From assembly GCF_030867145.1 (NCBI RefSeq), contig NC_134433.1, positions 11,545,216 to 11,609,215 on the forward strand: a DNA stretch of 64,000 nucleotides, written 5' to 3'. Shown here piece by piece: positions 12,561-25,984 of this stretch. Made by a program: the position numbers and the translations under genes. Origin of the DNA: Opisthocomus hoazin (lineage: Eukaryota; Chordata; Aves; Opisthocomiformes; Opisthocomidae). The notes below the pieces were generated by a model. That model searched no databases. It was not told where the DNA came from and saw nothing but the letters and a program-made list of their open reading frames with translations. Position 1 is the stretch's first letter. Every line of letters starts with the position of its first letter.

Positions 12561-15500
12561 ATAGACTTTTCATTTCAACATATGCAAAAGTTCAATAGAC
12601 TCCAAAAATAGAATTAAAGGGTGGAGTTGATGAATCTGCTATAAAATCTCTTCCAGTCTTCAGGAAAGAGGAATGGGCTTAGCTGGTGAAGGTGAACTTT
12701 ATTAGAGCCTTAAGGAGAGATGCTGCTGCTGCTCCATACCCATAATTATTGCACCCAATGGGAATCTAAAAATGCACCTTCACATTGTATATCCCGCTGC
12801 CTTGGAACAGACCCATGCCACTTAGCTTCGGCGAGAGACGGAGGGCATATTTGCTCTACAAAGGACTTAGGGCATCAGCCAGTCATCTTCCCAGTGATGC
12901 TATTGTTGTTTGGGTGAAACTGGTCCTGAAGCCTTTGTTCAGGTAGGCAACAGCAGAATGGAGCTTCAGCTCCTCCTAATGTATTTGCTCCTTTAATTCA
13001 TTAAATAATCACCTCACAGCGAACATATATTGTCTAGGTTTTTGCCATGGGCGTACTAGAAGTGTAAAAACAATTTTCAGGCAGCCTGGAGTGTTGTCTG
13101 GTTTCTGATTCCGACGTTAATTTAGTGGAAGGCAAGGAGTGCATGATAAGAAAGTTGCTCGCTTTTATTTTTAACCCTTTCCCGCAGCTTTGGTGACTGC
13201 TGCTTTCTTCCAGGAACACGCTGTGCTGTAGCTGCCCCTGCCCATTGAGCCAGCCTTGCACTGTTATAAATCCCCCATCTGGCTTTTGGCATCTCACGGT
13301 TGAGGCAGCAATTCCTCAAACAAGTTCTTGTTCTAGTTCAGCATATGGACCCTGTTTCTACTGGTGCCAGGCAAATAACAAAGTTTTAAGCTATTTGGTT
13401 AATTGAGGCAGTCAAAATACGGCTTCTTTCTCATCATCTGCAGGCTTCTTGGGTCCACGGAGCAAGATGAGGAGATGTCCCAATGCTTCTCCAGATGTTT
13501 CTTCTAGGAACAGTGTGGAGGCAGGAGGGGAATCTGCTGTCTCCAAAGCTGTCCATGTGCCACCTCGATTGGGGAGCTGAGCTGGTGTTTTAATTTTGGT
13601 GCTATTCAAGCGCCAAAAGATTGTGGCCTTTTTAGTAGAACCCTTTTGGTGCAGGGTTGTGCTGTTGGGAGTGATGAAACCGCATTTATTGCAGGGCACA
13701 ATGAGTGCACTCACTTTCTGGAGCTGGGGGGATGCAGAGAGCCTAAGCGGAGAGAAGGCACCCGCACTGCAGGAAGGAGAAAACACCAAACCTCTTAAAA
13801 TCTGCGTAGATCCCACCACTCCATCTCTTTGACATTATTGTGAGCTCTGGTCTGCCATTTTATAGATCTCCAGCTGGATCGTAGGCTTCTGATACACGTA
13901 GGAGACTCTGCTTTTTCCTACATTGTGGTCTTCCCCCCTGCCCTGGTTTCTAATCCTGTTTCTAATCCTGGTTCTCCATGCTGAACTGAAATGGTTAAAA
14001 TGGTCGTATTTTGCATCCGTTCTCTCTGGCCGGTCCCAACCACGACCCCTGGATTTTTGATGACAGCGAAGATGATGGTCCTTTAATGCAGCCCCCTGCC
14101 TGCAGCAAAATCTTTGTCAAGGTTTTCCTGCAGCCTCCCTCAGGCAGCTCCTCTCATTCCTTAATTGTCTTTATGCTTTCTTGCAGCTTCATGTTTTAAC
14201 CGTATTTCCCTCAAACTGCAACTGTGGTTTGGTTGCAGCTCAGGAGAGTGACCCCTTTACAACTTGGTGTCTGTCAGCCCTGGCTGTGAAATTTGGGCTG
14301 GGCAAATTATTTTGGGTGAGTAGAGATGATAGAAAAGGGCATGTCTCACTATGAAAGATGAATCATTCCTTTGCCTTTTACTCCTTGTTGTAGTAACATT
14401 ATTCCTGAGGAATTTTTTGCTATTTATGTGATTGTCAGATGTGATTCCATCAGAATTACAAAGGAATTCAGCACGAATTAGTGGCCACTTAATGTTATAG
14501 AAAGCTGCGATGTAAATGTACTCCATGATCTCATCCACAACTCAGTCCTTAGCGGATGCTTCAAGGTAGATTTTTTTTATAAAGTGGTCATAAATTGCAA
14601 CCAGTCATTGGACTCCCTCCAGTCCTAGAGCAATTACTGGGCCAGTTCAGCTGAAGGGCTTGATCAGGTGTTTTACTAGCAGGATTTTATTTCACTAAAT
14701 GAACATCTCCTAAAGAACCGGGAATGTAATATTTACACGTTAAAGTGCTGCTGTAATGGCACTGCATTTAACTTCACTAGGAGACCAGGAATCCCGTGGT
14801 AAAATGCCTGATAACTGCTGCATTTACCAGGGGAATGAATTTATAGCAGCTGAATTCCTCTCGCAGAACAAAGGGCTGTATTATGAAAGCACCCTCTTCT
14901 CTCTAACAAAAGCTTTGAGCCAGTCCTGTTTCCTGCTCTAGGAGACGGTGCGGTGTTGCCTTGCCCAACTGCCTGGAAATATTCTGGATAAGTAAAAAGA
15001 GGAGGGGGATGTCATCCTTCCATTTTACCTTCCGCAGGCTGCGTAGGACTTGGTCTCGTTTGGAAATTCCGGGAGAGGTTCTCCACGGAAAGTGGCTGTT
15101 ACGTGCGAGCTCAGTACGTGGAGTGGTGATGTAGGTGGGACACAAATCCGCCTACTCCAGCCTGGAGTACTCGTCCTTCTGGTGAGCAGGAGTGCCTGTG
15201 ACACAGCTGCAGAGCTTTCCAAAGACCGCCCCTCATCCGTGGCCCATCCCGTCCCCCTTTGCTGGGGCCTGGGACGAGCATGCTCACACTGCAACACCGT
15301 GCCAACCTTACTTCTGGCTTGCATTATCCCCCTCTGTATAAATAACTTGTGTTTAGCTACGCGGCTTCCCTTTCCCTCTGTTTTCTTCCATTGGTATTAA
15401 TAGTAGCTAATTATTGCTTTTACTATTAGGTCATGTGTTGTAAATACACTAAAAGCAGTACGCGTCCCGCGTGTGCTGGCTTGTGTGCTAATGCTTGGAT

Positions 15501-17121
15501 TCTGCCTCTTAACATGCAGCCTAATTGCCTACTTGCACTGCGCTGCCTGACATGCTATTTTTTGGGATAATTGCTCCCAAAGTCTCAGCATTTTAATGTA
15601 GTTGGTATTGCATGGTCTAGCTAAAAATTGTTCAAAACAAACCTTGGGTCCCATTGCAGAAGAAATCATGTCAGAACTTCCTGGGAAAAGCTGCTCCTCC
15701 AGCCTTGCTTCTTCCTCTCCTCTTCTTTCTCCTCTCTCCCCTCTATCTCGCTGTGCTGGGGTTGCAAAATCCCCTTGGAGCAGAGCCCTGCGGCAGCCCC
15801 CAGCCTTCTCGCTGCTGCCTGCATCCATGGGTGGCTGTGAGATGAGTCAGTGACAACCTGGTCACTAGTGAAAAATCTTTTTAATTATTGAAGTGGTGGT
15901 AAACGCCTGCTCTTATTGGTATGGGCATAAACTGTAGCTTCGCTAATTTTCCTCTTTAATCTCTCCTGGAAGAGCTGAGCGGCTGCTCTCCTTGGCATTG
16001 TGTTTCCCTAAAGAAAGATGCTTTGAAGAAGTCGGCTCCCTGCTCGGGATGCTGATGTGAACGAGCCCCACAGCAAACAAGTTTCAGGCTTTTACCCTAA
16101 AAGCACTTGAGAGTTATTTGTGAGTGTAATGTCAAGACAGCCTAATGGGATATGCGTGCCCGGTTCAGTTTTAAACTGTGCAGCACTGTAGGCTTCCCAG
16201 GTGTGATGTTAGTGCTGATTTTGCCTTTTCTCTACTTTCCATCTGGGAGACGGCATAAAGCAGAGCCCTGCTTTGCCTTTCGCAAGGAGACTCTCTCCTC
16301 TACCGACAGAAACGTTCCCGTTGCTCTTTATGGGACCTTTAGCTTCCTCCTCGCAGGCCAACAATGCAGAGGCTGCTCCTCTGCAAAGGGAGTGCTCTGT
16401 GCATAGGTGAGTTCACTTCATCGACAGCTGACTACAGTATGAGCAAGGCGTACACGCTTCGCTGTATTGCTGCAGAAAAGCTCATTTTCCTCCCTTTCCC
16501 ACTCTTTGGGGCAGAGCAGAACATATGTGCTGTTACCTCTTAATTCTTCTGTGGAGCATTAGGACTAATAAAACCTTTTAGGGTTTCTGATGTGAGAAGC
16601 AGCTGATGTTGTATGCTAAGAAACAAAGACTGGTTTTGAAAAAATAAAAGCCCCACGTACTACTTCCAGTGACAACGACGGTGAAAAAGCTTGTGACCCC
16701 CTCCGGTGGCAGGTGACCCTTCTTTGCTCAACTAATTGCATTGGGACTGCATACCTAGGTGGTGACAAGGGACTTCAGTGCTGGCGTACCCTTTAAATAA
16801 CAGAACATTGAAGCATCCTTGCTTTCATGTTTGTCTACTTGCTGCTAATTATTGAAGGCAGCTGACTTTAAAGCATAGGCCATTTCCTCCCCTTCCTGCA
16901 GAGGGGTCATAACAGCTTGTTTATATACTCCTAAGCCGGTTTGCTGCAACAGATTGTGACTTTAAATAGAAGGTTGCTAAGAGTGAGGTAAGGGTGCCGG
17001 GAGAAATGAGCTTTCTCAAAACAAGTCACTTGGTATTTAGGGGAGATGGCAGCAGCAGGCAAAAAAGCATCAGCAGCGAGGTGAAGGATGGGTGGCTATC
17101 GTTGGCGGTTAGTGTTACAAG
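12561..17121. other. Intergenic, nothing recognised
   Basis: No gene family, LINE or RNA gene is evident. The longest open frame (13412-13819, minus strand, 135 codons) is low-complexity and unlike any protein I know. Confidence 0.5.
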
Positions 17122-17148
17122 ATATATATATATATATATATATATATG
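17122..17148. repeat. (AT)n microsatellite
   Basis: A perfect alternating AT tract of about 27 nt, likely length-polymorphic and able to form a cruciform. It is flanked by unique sequence. Confidence 0.95.
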
Positions 17149-20100
17149 TAGGTATAGATGTTCTTTTAGAAAGCAGAGGGCAGTGCGGTTGAGCAAGCTG
17201 TGTCCTGGGGAAACCTCTCCCAGGATTTTCCTGGACCATCTCACGAGACTGCACCATTACTAGTTATTTGTTCATCCTCAGCAAATGCCAATAGCTCCTG
17301 TTTGGCATTGGGCTGAATATCAAAAAAGTTGATTCATTGACTTAAAAAACAAAACAAAACCTACACTGGACAAATGCTAGAAAATATGTGTTGGTAAAGA
17401 GGTGGACTCAGTGATGAACATATTTTCTATCTCTTATTTCTCTGACTCATAAGGCCCTAGCTTAGCACAGATTTTATTATCTTATCAAACAATTAATTAC
17501 CTACATCCTTTAATTTCATATATATACGGTTTGAGATTGTTGGTTTTCTCTTCAAATGCTTCGTATCCTCTCCCCAGCAGACTGTTGCTGCTAAATAGAT
17601 GGGATTATTTTCTTGGTAGCATTGCCAGATTTATTTATACTGCTAAGCCTGCTCTTGGAGTTGGGGTGAAGAAAACTATCAGACTATCAAATTTAGCTTT
17701 ACCCCCTTGGATTTAGTCCCTGGAAGGCTTCTGCTAAAGTCTTGGAAAGAAAAATTCATTAGATGAACCTTAGCATGATTTTTTCCATGGCTTTGATTTT
17801 AATCAAAGTACGGATTTGAAATTGTTTTATCATTAGAATCTGTTGACTGAACGTCAATGCGAATCAATTCCCCCTGCCTGGTGCAAGAGAGGCATCCTGT
17901 GTGCTTAGGTAAATCCCAGCCTGAGAGAGCGGAACAGCAGGAAGGGCAGAAATTAGCCTCCGAGGCTTGGAAATGCACTGCAGGCTGATGTCCTCCTGCA
18001 TTTCAAGGACCTAAGTTCAATTGCAAGGCTGTTATTCTGCTTATCCGTAATGGGCAAACTAATCAATTAAGATGGTCTGTTCTTAAGCCATGGCAGAAGG
18101 CGAGGCTTGTTCAGAGTAGCTGCCTTGCAAGGTCTGAAGGATGCGAGTTAAACACAACATCCTTTTATCTCCAAATCTGAAAAATCAAGGCAGTGCGTTC
18201 TACCCAGGTACCTGGGAGCATAGGGAAGAGAAATTCAGGGGAAGCTCTTTAGTAGGTTACTAAGGAGTGTTTTTGCATAAGGCAGTGGAGTTGGTTGTCT
18301 CTGAAGACCAATTTATACAAGCCCCAGTGACTGCAGCGAGCCTGCAACTCCCAAACCTCAGGGCTGCGGCTCAGCATCCTAACAGGAGATGCTGCGGGGA
18401 CCGGGAGGAGCGCTGGAGGAGGGTCGGCCGCGCGCGCCGGACCTGTTATACCTGAAGAAGGGAGCCTGCGTGTTTGAGAGCTTGTGCGCCCGTATTTTCC
18501 GTAACGCTTGCCAACGAGATGCACCCTGGGTGTACGCGTTTGAATTTTAAAGAGCTTTGCTTTCCAGGTCAGTGTGGTGCCTAACTCAGACCCAACTTCC
18601 TTGTGAATGAAAAATAAAAAGATGTGGAGTAAGGCTGCCTGCGTGCTGCTTTGGTTTAGGCTGTTGGGGTATGCTGACCGCAGCAGCATCCCCCAGGTAA
18701 GTATAGCGTTTAGCTCCCAAGGCTGCAGGTAAACCCCCTGCATGGCCAAAAACCACTGCGTGACGGACGGCAATTTTCTTTGCTTGCAGGCAGGACGAGG
18801 TCAGAGCGTCCTGTCGCCGGGACTGGTATAAATCGAGACTAATTGGGCTGGAATTGGTGGTTGCAGTGATGTAAGGAGTGGTGTAAGGCAGAGGTGAATC
18901 CAGACCCTAACGACAGCTTCTGCCTGCTCACCGAATTCTGCATAGAGATCAGCACTTCCAGCAACAAAAGAAAGTAGGTCAGTGCCAGGTCCCCCTCCCC
19001 GCCTGCGCGCTGGGAGCACATGTGTTGGATTACACGCCTGCAGATTGAAGCAGGAGTGACTGTGATGGTCTTTTTTTTTTTCCTTTGGGAAGGTGCATGT
19101 AAAAGCAATTTGGCTCTTTATTGCGTGCCGGTGCGGTCACTCTTGCCATGGGGTTTTTCTTGGAGCTGCTGCATCTGCAGTGCTTGGGGAGCTCGGGGAC
19201 CTGTTTGCATGTCAATATTGCAGGGGGGAGCTGCCCCCGTCCCCCAGCAGCTCACTGGTGGTTCAGGGAGGGTGCGAAGCCAGTGGCAGCACCCAGGTGT
19301 GCTCCTGGTCCCTGCCCATCCCCTGGTACCCTGATCCTTTGCCTTCCCTTGCCTTGCAGCAGCTGCAAAACTCCAGTTCTACTTGAACGATTACCCAACA
19401 CGTTAATTGGGACTCCCGCTATGATTAAAAAGAAATTTCAGATTAAGCCTGCCATGCTGTATAGCTCAGGAAGAAAACATCTCTTTATAAACACAGCAGG
19501 AATGTGGGGACTCCATTATTATTATTTTCTTTTAACTTTGAAGAAACTGGCTCTCGCTGCTGTTTTGACCACAAGGAGACAAGTGCGGCAGTCACTCTGC
19601 TATGGTCAAAGCTAAGCAGAAGGGATGCTTGCAGGGAGATAAAATTGCAGGGTGTTTTTCCTTTTTTTTTTTTTTCCTTAATGTGATAATCATAATGGAT
19701 TTATCTCTGTAGACTTCAGATCCTGTCTACATTGGTCTCCACAGGCTCTGCAGCTCTTGGGCAGAGCTCAGAGGAACTTGTAGGTCATATAAACCAGGCA
19801 AGTAGGCAACACTACCTTCTGATGGAGAATATCATCTGAGGACGTCTGCTCCTCAAATGAAGCTTTCTGTGTGCAGTGTTTTTAGGCTTTTGCTGTAAAT
19901 CCCTCCTGCGCGGCGTGGCACGGGGAGCCTCACCCTGCCCATCACGCAGCAGGGGACCAACTCCAGCCCTTCCACCGCACCAGGAGATAACCGTGGATGT
20001 TCAATACCCGGAGCATGAATCGCTGCAGGTCTGCAGCGTCCTGGCCCTGCCTTGACTCCGTGCTGGACTCGCTGAGTCGGTAGGTGAGGGCTGCAGTGGA

Positions 20101-20970
20101 TTATCCCCCGCTCCCCCCTATATGTTTTTTTTCATTTAAACTTACCTTTTGGTGTTCCAGCTGAAGCAGCATGAGGTGAGTAAACTCCACTGCTCAAAAT
20201 AAGAGTGGATAAGCTCAGTTTACTTGCATTTATTCATGACTTCACCACTCCACTGGGGCCTGAAAATCAGAGCCAAAAGGAACTGCAGTGAAAATTGGCC
20301 TACATGCAATGGCTTTAAATAATCTGCCCTTTTGCTCTAGTTCTGTGTTGAGATGTGCTGGAAGCCTGAGGAGCTGGGATCTGGCTTGATGTAGGAGCTG
20401 CTTTTTGTTTTCTTGCCCTGATGTTTGAAGCTGTTGTTGGTTTTTCTGTATATAGTGTAACTTCAGGGAAGTTTCGCAGCAGGGAGAAAGAAAAAATCGA
20501 TTTGAGAATTGCTGTATTTAGTGCATGACTTGAAATTATCAGAATCAGCACAATGAATTAGCTTTCATTTCCAAAGATGTGAAAAATAAGAAAGAGAGAA
20601 AATAAAAATATGGTGATTAGCATATGTCACAAATATTGACGCCCAGGGACAGGGTATTATGTTGGACTGAAAAACGTTGTTCTGCTGGAAGGAGAACAGT
20701 TCATGTTAATAGTGAATTTTTGTTTGCACTTGCATTTGTGCAGTCTGTTAAGGCAAATATGATTCCCAGATGACGCGCGGTACATGCACGTGCCTGACAC
20801 TTGCACCAGTCAGGGAAGAAGTCACGCAAGCCATCGGAGAGCCGAGTGCGCTGGGTGAGGCTCGGCTTCAGCATCCGAGCAGAAATAGAAATGGATCCAT
20901 CTGCAAACCAGGTCATCGCTGCTCTTGTGTTTTTCCTCCTGGGCCCCCTTGAATCACATCATGATTTCTT
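17149..20970. other. Intergenic, nothing recognised
   Basis: There is no recognisable gene. A 174-codon minus-strand frame (18249-18773) was examined: it has no domain, signal or splice context and is probably chance. Confidence 0.5.
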
Positions 20971-20989
20971 CCCCCCCCCCCCCCCCCCC
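20971..20989. repeat. Poly(C) run, 19 nt
   Basis: Nineteen consecutive C. The minus strand is a G19 run able to form G-quadruplex structures. Length may be unreliable in assembly. Confidence 0.95.
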
Positions 20990-22166
20990 AGCTCCCTGCA
21001 GCTGGGATTACTTTTCACGTACTCTGCTCACATAATTGCTTCTAATAATTTCTCAGCTTGCTTTCCTTCATTCTTGAGTCAAATATGACCACCTTTCCCT
21101 TTTTCTCCCCCCCCTTTACAAGGCTGCACACACCCGCTCCAGCCTGCACGTATGCTCCCCTTCCTGCTGCTCCTGCCTCTCCCATGCTCTTGCCTCGTCT
21201 CTCCCTGTTTTAATCTTGTGAGTTCCCATCTCCCTTCCCAGAGATCCACCCGGTTGATGGCGAGTGCCTTCTTTAGCCTTGGTGTGCTGGGCAAGTCACA
21301 CACGCAGATGTCCTTGGCCAGCACCGGTGCCGCTCCCCACCCAGCGTGCTCGGGTGCCGCGGGGAAGGGGCTCCGACAAGCAGGCAGGATGATGGAGCAT
21401 CAGAAGAGATGCTGTAAGGCAGGGCTGCCCCGTCTCTCCCGGTGCACCTTTGCTGTCTGGATGCTTGCACCAAAATTTCGGGGCAGAGCCGTGCCGGCAG
21501 CGCTGCTTGCAGCCCGTGCAGAGCAGAGTATCAGAGGTTTCCAATGTTTGCTCCGCGGAAAACCCTTCCAGCTGCCTGGCGAACCCGGTGGTCGGGGTCC
21601 TGCCACGCCAGCTGAAGCACCAGCAAGTCGAGGCAGGCTGTTAGCATCCCGCGGTATATTTAGTTCAGGTTTAACGGGGGCTCCATATGTGTGTGTTCTC
21701 TTGTTTCCTTTCGCTTTCTACGTGCTAAGTAGATGCAGGAAGGAGTCGAGAAGTCTTCCCGCAATGGCAAGGATGTGGTTTTGCCGCTCCACATGCCACT
21801 CTCCTTTGCGGGGCTGCTTTCCTGAGCTCTGCCTTTAGAAAAGCGTTAGCGTAAGAGTTGGAGAGGAGTGAGTGTCCCAGGGTCTCCTTCTGTCAGGAGC
21901 CCCTGAAAATGTGGTAAGGTCTCTCCAGCGACAGGGATTCTCCTGGGGCGCAGGGCATGCGGCACTGTGAAATGGTATCCTGCAGGCAGCCGGCTCTATG
22001 TGCCGATGGGTTTTGTGTCTTGGGTCCTTCTCGGGACCCTTTGGCAGGGTACGTACCAAAAGGGTCACTCTGCTTTTCCTTTTAATTTTTTTTTTTTTAA
22101 TATTTTTTATATTTTAGAATAAGGTTAAGGCATGAGTTGAAAATAACACAGATACTCGGAACTCCC

Positions 22167-22196
22167 AGGGGGGTTAAACAGGGCTTATTCTGAGGA
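22167..22196 (+). repeat. 30-bp direct repeat, copy 1
   Basis: It starts AGGGGGGTTAAACAGG and ends TTCTGAGGA, identical over 30 bp to 23823-23852. The neighbouring bases on both sides differ between copies. The source is unknown; it may be a piece of a decayed interspersed repeat. Confidence 0.85.
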
Positions 22197-23822
22197 TGTG
22201 AGGGCATGCAAGGCAGTTCACGAGACAACCCACCTAGAAATGCTTCTTTAGAGAAGATCTGTGAGAAGCCAAGACCTATGATTACAGGATATTTTAGCTG
22301 TAGAAGGATTGACTGAAGGAATAACTATGAAAAGCTTTTCCGGAGAGAGCAATTTGTATGCACGGCTGAGAAACCAGGTCTGAGAGAAGTTGCGCTAGGT
22401 CTGTAGGAAAAAGAAAATAACCAAGTCACGCTGGTAGGCTTGAAGTAGGGGTGTTAAATCGTGGCTGCGAGGTGAGGAAGGTGCAGCACAAAGTCCCGCG
22501 CTGAGGATGCTGCGATACCTGCCCTCAGGAACCGCGGGGTGGAGGGGGATCGAAGGAAACTGGTGCAGCTCAAATTGAAGCAAACAAAATCCGTCTCTGG
22601 GGTTGGCAACCTTTGCTGGGAGTGGGATCGGCTACTCTGGAAAATAAAGCGTAATGACATGGGGAAGAAATGGAAATCTTTCCGGGCTAGTCGGCAAATA
22701 GCCGAGAGTTTTGTTATTCCGTAACAGCCTCAGAAATCCACAGTCTGTCATAGGAACAATTTTGTGCTCTAATAGAAGTGTTTTGCTTTTGACCCTTGTG
22801 ACAGAGCAGCCTCTGAAAAGCAGGAGGTGAGCTTTTACTGTTTCCATCTGATTTTGGTCTTCCTCCCTCTCCATATTTTTTGATCTTCTGTCCCCCGGGC
22901 AGGTGGCAGTGGCCGGAGCGATGCTTGGCGCGGGCGCAGGCAGTCTCATGGGGTGTAGCAGGACCTCGTTTTGCCAGGATGGAGGTGACAAGTCCATGGG
23001 ACACTGTGCCCAGAGATGTTCTGGTGGCCAGAACGTTACTGTTAATCACTATTTGGTATTTAGGCAGCAACAAGGTGCCTCCATAAGTGTCGGCTGTAAG
23101 TACAAAATAGCCCCCATCTCCTGGAGCTTCCTGGTGCCAGCGATGCCTTTTGTCCCCAAGCGAGATCGAGGATTGGGTTGCAAAACACTGACTTCTGCCT
23201 GGACCCAGGGTCGCTTTCCCTGGGCGATGACCGGAGCCTTTTCATCTGAATGAGATGTGGAACTTTAAACCCATGATTTAGCATCACCCTTTAGCAGGAA
23301 AATACAGAATTGAAAGCGTCTGGTGAGTACTGCAGTGTTTTGTGAGGAGGAGACAGCAAACAAGTTGAGAGAAGAAATGGGAAAGAGAAAGGAAATTCTG
23401 AGTAATTTTAGGAAGTCTTTTACAAAGCGGATGGCAAACAACACCTGCCTGACCCTCTGCCTGTCTGCGGCACGAGGGCTTTGACAACCGACTCCCTGAG
23501 AGCGGGGAGCGTGCTAAGCTGTCCATAAATCAAAAGCACCGAGACTATCAAATTTGTTTATTACTTGGAGTTGTGCCGCTGGGTTCGAGTCATGTAGCTA
23601 TTTTGTTTCATTTCTTCTAGCTGTGTTCCCCCCCCAAAAAAAAAAGATTTGTTGGAACGTAACGATACCATTCCCTTTATCCTTTGATTCTTTTTTTTTT
23701 TTTTAATTCTTTTTCCAGACGATAGCGAGCGAGCCGCGGTGGAGCTGGTGGTGTTAATGTGCTGCAGCAGGAGTGAAATAGCCTGGAGATGTGCAGCAAG
23801 AGCAGGGGCGTGTGCCCTAAAT

Positions 23823-23852
23823 AGGGGGGTTAAACAGGGCTTATTCTGAGGA
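23823..23852 (+). repeat. 30-bp direct repeat, copy 2
   Basis: This is the second copy of the word at 22167-22196, 1656 bp downstream and in the same orientation. It lies about 100-200 bp before an ancient LINE relic, which raises the possibility that both copies come from the same repeat family. Confidence 0.85.
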
Positions 23853-23940
23853 AAGCAGTAATTGCAGCTTGCGTGAAGCAGTAATATTCTTTTGTGCATT
23901 ATTTACCCAGGAACATCTGCTAATACATATACATTCTCTG

Positions 23941-25200
23941 GTGCGTGTAAACAACTTGTGCAGGAAGAGGATTAGGAGATTTATAAAAAAATTAGAAGCA
24001 AGTTAAAAGGGCAATTAGAAGAGCAGAAAGAGATATTGAGCAGTGAATTAGGGAGGATATTTTAACACACAATCAGAGCTTCCCGAGACGTATTCAGAGC
24101 AGAGAGAAGGTAAAAGAGAAAATTGGCCAATTACAAAATGATAGCGGGGAATTGGTGACATGGGAGAAGGTAATGGCTGATTTGTTAAACAGTTATTTTG
24201 ATTCTGTTTTCACAAAGGAGGAAGAGGACGGAGGGCAGCTCCGGAAAGGACTCAGGTTGTGCGGATGAGGGTGGGAATGAGCTGAGGATCCTGCAGAGAG
24301 ATAAAGATGCGCCTGCAGGGCGGCTGGGCGTGGGGAGAATGTCACCCATATTCACAGGCTGGGGGGAAAAAAATGGATTTTAGTGAGTGGCTCCTTACAG
24401 CAATGAGCCAGGTAGCGAGGGGCTTGCGTTAGAACGCTTGCTTTTGTTCACCTAATTGGCTGCTTTTGAGCGAGGACCAGGGACTGTGGTGGTCACTGAG
24501 ATGAAAGATCCTTCTCCCCTTTGAAGGCAATTTGTCCGGGAGAGGGGAGGATGGGGTGTACTGGGAGACAGCAAGATGGATGGGAACTCTGGAGGGGTGC
24601 TGCTCCTGGGGCTACTTTTACGTGGGTAGAGAGGTGGTGTGGCTCGGCGGCGATGCCAGCGTGCCGCCTTCCCAAAAGCACACGTTGCAAAACGTGAACA
24701 CCGCTGCAGTCCTCTGTGTCCTGTTTTCATAGCTGCTTTTGTTTCCGTCTGTAACCCACAAACTCCAAGGCAGTCAGCAACACAAGAGCATCCCTGTAAT
24801 CACCGTTCCCATCAGCATCGTCTGCTGCCAGCGATCTCGTGTTTCAGCAAAGCTGTTGTGAGCTCGGGGGCTGCTGGATGCGTTGAGGGAGAGAAGAGGG
24901 CCAGAGGAACAGAGGAATGGTGTCAGCCGACAAGACCTCAAGGAGATAGTAAGTGATGGAAAGGGAAATAGTCTTGGTCATGCAATGGGAAACTGGATCT
25001 TGGGAAGTGTTCCCGGGGGTGTAGTTGAAGCTAAGACAGGGAAAGCACACACAGGCAGAGGATTTAGGGAATGGTGAACTTCAAGGACCACAAAAAGTGT
25101 TATTTGGTTTATGAGAAATGTGAAGTGATGCTTTTGTTTGGCTCAGTCCCTCTGAAGCGGGATATGTGTTGTGGAGGAATTTTACAGGACGAAGGAAATA
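23941..25200 (+). repeat. Ancient CR1/L3-like LINE relic (pre-RT to post-RT segments)
   Basis: One plus-strand frame around 24090-24240 reads KVKEKIGQLQNDSGELVT and then, seven residues later, LLNSYFDSVFTKEE. This matches the conserved CR1/L3 linker upstream of the reverse transcriptase (IGPL..E.G.LVT...E.LN.FF.SVFT). About 0.9-1.0 kb downstream, near 25110-25145, another stretch reads YEKCEVMLLFG, matching the later N.DKC.VM..G motif. Order and spacing fit a single badly decayed element on the plus strand. The RT core between them is not readable. It is far older than the CR1 copies at 26 and 49 kb. Confidence 0.6.
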
Positions 25201-25984
25201 ATTTGGAAATGGTGCTGGAGGGGCCCAAGTGTCATCTGGGAAGAGAAGGGGGAATATAGGAGAAGCTGCGGACTTACAGTCTTGGTTTAGACTGATAAAC
25301 TAAGTATTTATTCTCAATATCTGAGAGGTGTTTGGTTTTCACCCTGCCTGGGAGGATAAGAGAGATGCGGCGTCGCATGGTTAGTGTTTTCAAAGCATGT
25401 ATGAAAAGCTCCGTATTAGCAATTATTGGATGAAACTGTGGAAGAGTGGTACAATGGAGAGAAAATTGGCTCCGGCTCAGGAAACGGGATTCTGCCGCCG
25501 GGGGTGAATTTCCAGAGGCACAGTCTGGGGTCTCTTCTGGGTTCTCTGCCATTTATTTTTTTTAATGGAAAGGATTTGCATGAACAGCCCAAAGTTAGAG
25601 CATTAAAGCTCAGTGATGTAAAGAAGCGGAAGGCAGCCGCAGCGACAGGGACTTGTCTCGTCTGCCAGAGCAGCGCATGGTGCAGGCGGCAGACCGGGGA
25701 ACGCTCAAGGAATGGGAAACTGATGAGCAAATAAATGCTCGAGGGACACGTTTCCCAAGGGAGGTGTTCGGAGCTTGCATCCGAGCTGTGGGGAGCTTTC
25801 AGCAGCATCTAACCACGTCGGCAACAGGCAGCCCTGTCTGCCCGCACCCCGGAGAGGGGAATCGATGCACGGCCAAAGGTTGAGCTTGCAATAGTGAACA
25901 GCACCAGTTCACGGCTGATCCCCCCCCAAACTGGGAACGGGTACAGTGGCACGGCTGGGGGAGCTCAGGCAGAGCTGAGGAGCA
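25201..25984. other. Intergenic, possible further LINE decay
   Basis: There is no gene. A plus-strand stretch near 25420-25620 has a weak resemblance to LINE RT sequence (SLLGSLPFIFF where SVLGPLLF would be expected), too weak to call. Confidence 0.35.

Larger units (their letters stand above)
20990..23940. other. Intergenic, GC-richer; contains one identical 30-bp pair
   Basis: No gene is recognised. The 228-codon plus-strand frame at 21152-21838 starts with a leucine-rich stretch but has no family resemblance. A 30-bp word at 22167-22196 recurs exactly at 23823-23852 in the same orientation. The flanks on both sides differ. Confidence 0.5.

Noticed and set aside
18249-18773. A 174-codon minus-strand frame in the intergenic region.
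   Set aside because: No recognisable motif and no supporting splice or poly(A) signals at sensible places.
21152-21838. A 228-codon plus-strand frame starting with a leucine-rich stretch like a signal peptide.
   Set aside because: No conserved domain, cysteine pattern or exon boundaries. The leucines come from a CT-rich tract.
23582-23591. GGTTCGAGTC, resembling a tRNA B box.
   Set aside because: There is no A box at the right distance upstream and no cloverleaf can be drawn around it.
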